This document shows, piece by piece, positions 6,238 to 11,389 of a DNA stretch of 11,389 bases. Origin of the DNA: Actinomycetes bacterium (GTDB lineage: Bacteria > Actinomycetota > Actinomycetes > Actinomycetales > Microbacteriaceae); the NCBI GenBank assembly GCA_023457615.1, contig JAEWKY010000043.1, positions 1 to 11,389 of the forward strand, read 5' to 3'. The notes beneath the pieces are model-generated. The model did no database searches. It was not told the DNA's origin and saw only the letters and a list, made by a program, of their open reading frames with translations. Each line of letters starts with the position of its first letter. Position 1 is the first letter of the stretch. The translations under genes and the position numbers were made by a program.

Positions 6238-6643
6238 GCCCGTCGCCCTCGTCACCGACGCGCCGATCGACCGCGCGTGGCTCGAGGCGCAGGTGCTCAC
6301 CGACGCCGACGGCGCGCTCGTCGTGTTCGAGGGCGTCATCCGGGATCACGACCACGCCGACGCCGTCGCGAGCCTCGACTACCAGGCGCATCCCGACGCC
6401 GAGCGGTTCCTCGCCGACGTGTGCGCGTCGGTCGCGGCGTCGTCGGGGCTGCGGGTCGCGGCGGCGCACCGGGTCGGGCACCTCGAGGTCGGCGAGGTCG
6501 CCCTCGTCGCCGTCGTCGCCGCGCCGCACCGCGCGGAGGCCTTCGCCGCGTGCGCGACGCTCGTCGACGAGATCAAGCAGCGCGTGCCGATCTGGAAGCG
6601 CCAGCACCTCGCCGACGGCCCCTCGGAGTGGGTCGGGCTCTAG
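6230..6643 (+). CDS. moaE: Molybdopterin synthase catalytic subunit MoaE
   Basis: A 137-residue subunit that pairs with thiocarboxylated MoaD to add two sulfurs to cPMP, forming molybdopterin. Family motifs: VVFEGVIRDHDHADAV (31-46), LDYQAHPDAERFL (49-61), AHRVGHLEVGEVALV (79-93), and the catalytic lysine region EIKQRVPIWKRQ (114-125), with K116 and K123 in the positions of the two essential lysines. The ending ADGPSEWVGL is typical. ATG 6230 (MSEPVAL) overlaps the preceding gene by 8 bp; an upstream in-frame ATG at 6200 would add ten residues inside that gene and is less likely. It is the last gene of the rightward operon; its partner moaD is on the opposite strand, 15 bp beyond. Confidence 0.94.
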   Translation: MSEPVALVTDAPIDRAWLEAQVLTDADGALVVFEGVIRDHDHADAVASLDYQAHPDAERFLADVCASVAASSGLRVAAAHRVGHLEVGEVALVAVVAAPHRAEAFAACATLVDEIKQRVPIWKRQHLADGPSEWVGL

Positions 6644-6658
6644 CCGGGACGGCCGGGC

Positions 6659-6907
6659 TCAGCCGCCCGAGAACGGCGGCAGCACGTCGACGCGGGCGGT
6701 GATCGGGCGAGCGGGATCGCGCGTGACGACCCCGTCGACGAGGAACGACCCCTTCGCGAGCACGGCGGCCAGGGCCGGGTAACTCGCCAGGAGAGTGTCG
6801 CGCAGCTCGCCGACCGTGGCGACGGCGAGGCGCTCCTCGTCGCGCCCGGCGGCCTCCGCCGCCGCCGCGAAGTAGCGCACGAGCACGCCGTCCGGCAGCT
6901 CAGCCAC
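6659..6907 (-). CDS. moaD: Molybdopterin synthase sulfur-carrier subunit MoaD
   Basis: An 82-residue ubiquitin-like sulfur carrier. Its C-terminal glycine is adenylated by MoeB and then thiocarboxylated, and it inserts into MoaE. Visible features: VLVRYFAAAAEAAGRDEE (8-25) as the first beta strand and helix, ATVGELRDTLL (30-40), FLVDGV (55-60), and the ending VDVLPPFSGG, whose GG (81-82) is the essential tail. The GTG at 6907 overlaps the moaA stop by 8 bp, so the two are probably translationally coupled; no strong ribosome site is visible. Length is as expected for MoaD. Confidence 0.93.
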   Translation of the reverse strand: MAELPDGVLVRYFAAAAEAAGRDEERLAVATVGELRDTLLASYPALAAVLAKGSFLVDGVVTRDPARPITARVDVLPPFSGG

Positions 6908-7967
6908 CGATCGCGCCCATCGAGCGCTCGGGCCGCACGAAGTCGTCGGCGTCGATGCCGTGCCCCGCCTGCTTGTTCCACATCGCGCCGCGCCAGCGCG
7001 ACGCGATCTCGGCATCCGACGCCCCTCCGCGCAGGAGCGCGCGCAGGTCGGTCTCGTCGTCGCCGAAGAGGCACGACCGCACGGTGCCCTCGGCGGTGAG
7101 ACGGGTGCGGTCGCACGCCTCGCAGAACGAGCGGGTGACGGAGGCGATGACGCCGACCGTCGCGGAACCGCCGTCGACCGCCCACTCCTCGGCGGGCGCC
7201 GCCCGGTCCTCACGACCCGCGGGGGTGAGGGTGAAGCGCCGCCCGAGCTCGGCCAGCAGCTCCGCGGCGGAGACGAGGTTGTCGCGCCGCCAGGTCTCGT
7301 CGGCGTCGAGCGGCATCTGCTCGATGAAGCGCAGCCGAACGTCGTTCTCGAGGGCCCAGGCCAGCAGCGCGCCGGCATCCGGCAGCGTCTCGCGCAGGGC
7401 GACCGCGTTGATCTTGATCGGCCCGAGCCCCGCCGCGCGCGCGGCGTCGAGCCCGCGCAGCACCGCCGGCAGCCGGTCGCGACGGGTGACGGCGGCGAAG
7501 TGCTCCCGGTCGATCGTGTCGAGCGACACGTTGAGGCGGGTCAGACCCGCGGCCGCGAGCGCCGACGCGCGACGGTCGAGCCCGACGCCGTTCGTCGTCA
7601 TCGCGAGCGGGATGCCGGGAGCGACCGCCGAGGAGGCGCGGACGATGTCGACGAGATCGGGACGCGTGAGCGGCTCGCCCCCCGTGAAGCGCACCTCGCG
7701 CACGCCGAGGTCGTGCACCGCGATGCCGACCAGCCGGCCGATCTCGTCGGCGCTCAGCAGCTCCCGCGCGGGGATCACCGGCAGCCCCTCGGCGGGCATG
7801 CAGTAGGTGCAGCGCAGCGAGCACGCGGAGGTGATCGAGACCCGCAGGTCGCGCGCCACCCGCCCGAAGCGATCGACGAGGTCGGCGGTGTCGGGGCGCC
7901 CCTCGACCGACGGCGCGGCGGCGGGATCGCGGCGCAGCACCGGGATTCCGAGCGCGACGGGGGGCAT
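6900..7967 (-). CDS. moaA: GTP 3',8-cyclase MoaA (radical SAM)
   Basis: A 355-residue radical SAM enzyme that performs the first step of Moco synthesis, converting GTP to 3',8-cyclo-7,8-dihydro-GTP. The N-terminal radical SAM cluster is C49-C53-C56 (CSLRCTYC), with FTGGEPL (94-100) for SAM binding. TTNGVGL (124-130) and RLNVSLDT (144-151) follow. The C-terminal second [4Fe-4S] site is C282, C285 and C299 (FCEACDRTRL and VRSC). The protein ends in GG (354-355), the tail needed for activity in known MoaA. Residues 1-34 are a variable leader. ATG 7967 has AGG 8 nt upstream. It forms a leftward pair with moaD and diverges from the lipoprotein gene at 8026. Confidence 0.95.
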   Translation of the reverse strand: MPPVALGIPVLRRDPAAAPSVEGRPDTADLVDRFGRVARDLRVSITSACSLRCTYCMPAEGLPVIPARELLSADEIGRLVGIAVHDLGVREVRFTGGEPLTRPDLVDIVRASSAVAPGIPLAMTTNGVGLDRRASALAAAGLTRLNVSLDTIDREHFAAVTRRDRLPAVLRGLDAARAAGLGPIKINAVALRETLPDAGALLAWALENDVRLRFIEQMPLDADETWRRDNLVSAAELLAELGRRFTLTPAGREDRAAPAEEWAVDGGSATVGVIASVTRSFCEACDRTRLTAEGTVRSCLFGDDETDLRALLRGGASDAEIASRWRGAMWNKQAGHGIDADDFVRPERSMGAIGG

Positions 7968-8025
7968 CCCGTCAGCCTACGGCGCGGGGGTTCGCGACGC
8001 TGCGAAAGTGAGGTTGACTGGGTTC
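7968..8025. promoter_or_regulatory. Short divergent intergenic region between moaA and the lipoprotein gene
   Basis: 58 bp between the moaA ATG and the chosen GTG at 8026. I see no clear promoter boxes or inverted repeats. It holds the weak moaA ribosome site (AGG at 7976-7978, minus strand) and AGG at 8011-8013 (plus strand), which supports the start at 8026. Promoters for both genes must lie here or inside the neighbouring coding ends. Confidence 0.3.
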
Positions 8026-9165
8026 GTGCGCCGACTCGCCGGACCCGCCGCCCTCGCGCTCGTACTGCCCCTCGCCGCGTGCGCGGCCGTGCCGAGCGAC
8101 GCCGGGGTGGATCTCGTGCGCGCCGGCTGCCCGACCGACATCCGCATCCACACCGACGACCTCCCGCGCGCCGAGTGGGGCTTCCTCTACGCGCTCCTCG
8201 ACGCCGACGCGATCGACGTCGGCGACGACGAGCTCACCGCGCCCCTCCTCGTCGACGGGGAGACCACGGGCACGACGCTCACGATCATGCTCGGCGACCG
8301 GCTCGACGGCGTCAGCGTGAACACCCTCCTCCAGGAGGACCCGGGCATCCTCCTCGGCGCAGTCGACACCGATGTCGCCCTGCTCGATGCGCGACGCGCC
8401 CCGACGGTCGGCGTCTTCGCGCCGCTCGCCCGCGACCCCCGGCTGCTCTACTGGGACGCCACCGCCTACCCGAACCTGCGCGACATCGAGAACTTCCGCG
8501 CGACCTCGACGCCCGACGGCGCGGCGCTCATGCCCGTCGCGGCCGTGCCCGGCGACCCGTTCACGAGCTACGCGCTCGGGATGGGCTGGATCACGCCGGA
8601 GCAGATCGAGGCGGGCACCGACGTCGAGGTCGAGCTCACGGTGCCCGCGTTCTTCGAGAGCGGGGGGCTGCGCGCCCAGGCGGGCGACGCGCTCACCGTG
8701 CCCCACCTCCTCGCCGGCCCCGAGGCGCCGCGTCCCGCGCGCTGGCAGGTGATCGACGCCCTCGGCTACACGCGCGACGCGGGGGTGCTGTCGGCCGAGC
8801 CGCACACCCTCGTGCGCTCGAGCGACTGCCTGCACGCCCTCGTGCCGATCCTCCAGCGTTCACTCGTCGACTACCTCGACGAGCCCGAGCGCGTGAACGA
8901 GCTGCTCGTCGAGCTCTCCGCCCAGTTCGGCGACGAGACCTACGACGCGGAGGCCGTCGCGTTCGCGAGCGAGGAGCTGCTCGCCCAGCGCTTCGCCGGC
9001 AACGCGCGCGACGACACGATCGGCGACCTCGATATGGGCCGGGTGCGCGGACTCTTCGAGAACGCGATCCCGGCGTGGAACGACGCGGAGCTGCCGGTGC
9101 CGTCGGGGGTCTCGCCGTCCGACATCGTCACCAACCGCTTCATCGACCGCTCGATCGGGCTCTAG
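8026..9165 (+). CDS. NMT1/SsuA-like ABC transporter substrate-binding lipoprotein (orphan)
   Basis: A 379-residue predicted lipoprotein: MRRLA, a hydrophobic core, then LAAC with C19 as lipidation site. The mature part fits the actinobacterial NMT1/SsuA/NrtA-type binding-protein pattern: GCPTDIRIHTDD (34-45), AEWGFLYALL (49-58), PLLVDGETTG (73-82), ILLGAVDTDVALL (108-120), APLARDPRLLYWD (132-144), CLHALVPILQRSLVDYL (268-284) and the ending DIVTNRFIDRSIGL. C35 and C268 may form a disulfide. It should bind an unknown small molecule outside the membrane and pass it to a permease. No permease or ATPase gene is adjacent in the window, so its transporter lies elsewhere or the protein has another role. 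GTG 8026 is preferred over GTG 8008 because the codons between (AGG, TTG, ACT) are atypical for this genome and AGG lies 12 nt upstream. Confidence 0.75.
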   Translation: MRRLAGPAALALVLPLAACAAVPSDAGVDLVRAGCPTDIRIHTDDLPRAEWGFLYALLDADAIDVGDDELTAPLLVDGETTGTTLTIMLGDRLDGVSVNTLLQEDPGILLGAVDTDVALLDARRAPTVGVFAPLARDPRLLYWDATAYPNLRDIENFRATSTPDGAALMPVAAVPGDPFTSYALGMGWITPEQIEAGTDVEVELTVPAFFESGGLRAQAGDALTVPHLLAGPEAPRPARWQVIDALGYTRDAGVLSAEPHTLVRSSDCLHALVPILQRSLVDYLDEPERVNELLVELSAQFGDETYDAEAVAFASEELLAQRFAGNARDDTIGDLDMGRVRGLFENAIPAWNDAELPVPSGVSPSDIVTNRFIDRSIGL

Positions 9166-9166
9166 C

Positions 9167-9194
9167 CGCCCGCATCCCGCACGCCCCGCGGGCG
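9167..9194. terminator. Possible bidirectional terminator hairpin
   Basis: CGCCCGC (9167-9173) and GCGGGCG (9188-9194) form a 7-bp GC stem with a 14-nt loop in the 38-bp gap between two convergent stop codons. There is no T-run on either strand, and such stems arise easily at this GC content, so the call rests mostly on position. Confidence 0.3.
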
Positions 9195-9203
9195 CCGGTC
9201 GCC

Positions 9204-11389
9204 TCAGAGCAGGTGCCGCGAGCCCCCGCCGCGCCCGGGTGACACCGCCGCGGGCGCCGGATCGCTCGCGACGACGCCGACCGTCTCGACCGACTTCGCG
9301 TACTGGAAGCCCGCCCGGGCGGTGAACTCGTCGTCCTCGACGGTGTAGCGCCCCTGGAGCCCCGAGGCCACGACGCGCCAGGGCCGCACGTTCGACGGCG
9401 TCAGCGCGGAGCCGTTGTCGGAGACGAACTGCCGGTAGTCGTAGTCGTAGCCGTACGGCGTGTCGAGCCGCAGCGAGAAGGTGTCGACCGCGATCGTGCC
9501 CGCGGCGAGGTCGATCTGCAGCAGGCGCTGGAAGCCGGTCGCGCGTTCCCCCGTGTGCGTGCGGTACTCCTGGTAGTCGGCGACGAGCTCGGTGACCGTG
9601 TGGCCCGGGATGCCGCCGGCGTCCTCGGTGCGCAGCTGGCCGAGTCCGTGGAAGTGGCCCGAGAGCACGAGCACGACGTTGCGGTTCGGGGCGATGAGCC
9701 GGTCCCACAGCTCCTGCCCGCGCGAGACCCAGCGCGACGAGCTCGAGCGGGACGCGGGCCCCTCGAGCGTGTCCGGCGTGACGTGCTCGTGCGTCGAGAG
9801 GATCACGTTGTGGTCGGGATGCGCGGCCACCACCTTCTGCGCCCAGACGATCTCCCGGTCGTCGAACGCGTACGGCAGCGAGAGCATGAGGAACCTCGCC
9901 CCGGCCTGCTCGAAGGTGGAGAAGCTCGCCGAGTTGTCGCCGGGCGCGAGCGACCCGCCGTACCACTCCTCGCCGGCGTACCGGGAGGGGCCGAAGTAGG
10001 CGTTGAAGAGCGACGCGTCGCCGCCCCGGAGGTTGTCGTGGTTGCCCGGCAGCACGCTGTTCGGCACGCCCGCCTCGTCGAGGATCGCCTGGATGCGCGA
10101 CGCCCGCTCGAACTCCCGCAGCGCGCGCTCGGGGGTCTGCTCGGGCTCGACCCAGTTCTGGATGACGTCTCCCGTGTGGGTCGCGAACGCGATCTTGCGC
10201 CCGGGCGCGTTGGCGGCGATCCAGGAGGTGATCGCGGCGTACACCTCGGGATACGACTCGGTCAGGTACTGCGTGTCGGTGATGTGCGAGATCGCGAGGT
10301 CGTAGCCCTCCGGGTTCTCGAGCGCACCGTCGGGCGCGGAGGCCAGGGTCGGCCGCGTGCGCGGCCCGTTCTGCACCAGCAGGGTCACCGCGCCCTCGCG
10401 GAGGTCGGATTCCTCGAGACTCCCGGTGAGCTGCAGCACGTCACCCGTCCCGGCGTCCAGCAGCCGCCAGGCGTCGCCTGCCCAGACCGAGAGCTGCACC
10501 TCGGTGCGACCCCGACCGTTCCCGGACCAGGTGAGGGTCGACCCGGGCTCGAGCGCGGAGGCGTCGAGCACGAGGCGCTGGTAGGGGTAGGCGTAGCGAT
10601 CGTCCTCGATCACCCCCGGGTCCGCCGGGTCGAGCCGGGTCTCGCCCTCCCCCGCGAGGGTCGTGAGCGGGCCGAGCTCGGTCGTCCCGCCCCACGCCTC
10701 GAGCACGGCCACCGCATCGCCGTGAGGCGCCTCGCGGGGAGTCGTCGCGGGCACGGCCGGCGCCACGACGTCGGGGGCGAGATCGACGCGCGCCGTCGGG
10801 TCGACCCCGGCGATCTCGTCGATCACCCCCGGAGTCGCGGCGCGCACGACGAAGTCGTCGGCGTCGCTCCCCGTGAAGCCGCTGCGCTGGAAGGTCTGCT
10901 CGAGCAGCCGGTCGGGCTGGTAGGTCGTGAGCGCGACGCCCTTCGTGCACGGGCTGGGCGTGACGTTGATCGCGTCGAGCACGTTCGCCGCGTAGATGCC
11001 GACGCTGTCGACGCGCTCGCCCGTCGCATCCGTGAGCCACACGCCGGCGCCGAGCAGCGAGAGGGCGGTTTCGTAGGTCGTGTCGGCCTCGGTCGCGAGC
11101 CGCGTGCCGGACGCCGCCGCGAGGAACACCTCGCCCGGGTCGAGCACAGTGCCGGCGGCGATCGTGAACTGCGGACTCGCGGCGCGCGCGCCATCCGCCC
11201 GGCACCGCCACGCGGTCCAGCCGCTCACGTCGACCCGGGTGTCGCCGTAGTTGCCGAGCTCCACGAAGTTGCGCTGCACCGATCCCGCGGGCATCCCTTC
11301 GGGCGTCGGGTCGGTGGCGATCTCGCTGCTAGCCCCCGAGGGCCGCTCGGCGTAGACGAACGCTCCCGCGCCGCGCGCGTCGGCCCGCG
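9204..11389 (-). CDS. Lamin-tail-domain / calcineurin-like metallophosphoesterase, probably secreted (5' end outside window)
   Basis: The frame stays open to the right edge, giving at least 727 residues with the N-terminus missing; the ATG at 11294 is internal. The visible N-terminal part (about 10850-11389) is a lamin-tail beta-sandwich with NFVELGNYGDTRVDVSGW, a non-catalytic module common in secreted nucleases and phosphatases. A second beta-rich stretch (about 10350-10700) follows. The catalytic metallophosphoesterase domain lies at about 9620-10300: ITDTQ with D and Q (DTQ at 10269-10277), GDVI (10161-10172), GNHDN (10032-10046), STHEH (near 9790) and GHFHG (9645-9659). Substrate is unknown; phosphodiester or phosphomonoester hydrolysis outside the cell is inferred. 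The C-terminus ends in a Pro/Ala/Gly-rich tail (SPGRGGGSRHLL) with no LPXTG motif or membrane helix. The gene converges on the binding-protein gene and has no visible link to Moco. Confidence 0.85.
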   Translation of the reverse strand, partial: RADARGAGAFVYAERPSGASSEIATDPTPEGMPAGSVQRNFVELGNYGDTRVDVSGWTAWRCRADGARAASPQFTIAAGTVLDPGEVFLAAASGTRLATEADTTYETALSLLGAGVWLTDATGERVDSVGIYAANVLDAINVTPSPCTKGVALTTYQPDRLLEQTFQRSGFTGSDADDFVVRAATPGVIDEIAGVDPTARVDLAPDVVAPAVPATTPREAPHGDAVAVLEAWGGTTELGPLTTLAGEGETRLDPADPGVIEDDRYAYPYQRLVLDASALEPGSTLTWSGNGRGRTEVQLSVWAGDAWRLLDAGTGDVLQLTGSLEESDLREGAVTLLVQNGPRTRPTLASAPDGALENPEGYDLAISHITDTQYLTESYPEVYAAITSWIAANAPGRKIAFATHTGDVIQNWVEPEQTPERALREFERASRIQAILDEAGVPNSVLPGNHDNLRGGDASLFNAYFGPSRYAGEEWYGGSLAPGDNSASFSTFEQAGARFLMLSLPYAFDDREIVWAQKVVAAHPDHNVILSTHEHVTPDTLEGPASRSSSSRWVSRGQELWDRLIAPNRNVVLVLSGHFHGLGQLRTEDAGGIPGHTVTELVADYQEYRTHTGERATGFQRLLQIDLAAGTIAVDTFSLRLDTPYGYDYDYRQFVSDNGSALTPSNVRPWRVVASGLQGRYTVEDDEFTARAGFQYAKSVETVGVVASDPAPAAVSPGRGGGSRHLL

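Noticed and set aside
4198..6339. 713-codon minus-strand open frame antisense to moeA and moaC-mogA
   Set aside because: Composition is that of an antisense shadow and no family motifs are seen; the plus-strand genes are clear.
6636..6662. Terminator between moaE and moaD
   Set aside because: Only 4-bp pairings and mismatched GC stems can be drawn, with no T-run.
8008..8025. Earlier GTG start for the binding lipoprotein
   Set aside because: It would add six residues with atypical codons (AGG, TTG, ACT) and lacks a well-spaced ribosome site; it cannot be fully excluded.
1..11389. tRNA, rRNA, CRISPR arrays, insertion sequences, phage or defence genes
   Set aside because: Nothing resembling any of these was seen on either strand.

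Overview
The window is very GC-rich, has almost no intergenic space, uses many GTG starts and 4-8 bp gene overlaps, and carries gene variants familiar from Actinomycetota: a fused MoaC-MogA, a MoeB with a rhodanese tail, and a HTH-TOBE protein heading a mod operon. I infer a high-GC actinobacterium, perhaps Microbacteriaceae. That is judged from protein style alone, with no database search.

Positions 1-7967 hold a molybdate uptake and molybdenum cofactor (Moco) locus arranged around a short divergent region (2840-2981). Leftward runs a translationally coupled operon: a HTH-TOBE regulator, modA, modB, and a modC-like ATPase gene. Rightward run moeB (with rhodanese), moeA, a moaC-mogA fusion and moaE. 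Facing them, with only 15 bp between stop codons, is a leftward moaA-moaD pair. Together these cover molybdate import, cPMP synthesis (MoaA, MoaC), the sulfur-carrier and MPT synthase subunits (MoaD, MoaE), MoaD activation (MoeB) and adenylation plus metal insertion (MogA, MoeA). MobA and the molybdoenzymes are not in the window.

The most unusual feature is at the left edge. The modC gene begins as an ordinary ModC but changes, at the Walker B motif, into the C-terminus of a branched-chain amino acid (LivG-type) ATPase. It is followed by a REP-like palindrome and the start of what looks like a LivH-type permease gene. Either a real recombination fused a mod operon to a liv operon, or the contig is chimeric. 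The junction lies inside a stretch of about 21 bp that both gene families commonly share.

To the right of moaA, a divergently transcribed gene (8026-9165) encodes an NMT1/SsuA-like substrate-binding lipoprotein with no transporter partners in view. The last gene (9204-11389, leftward, 5' end outside the window) encodes a large, probably secreted lamin-tail-domain/calcineurin-like phosphoesterase. I see no RNA genes, CRISPR arrays, insertion sequences or phage genes.
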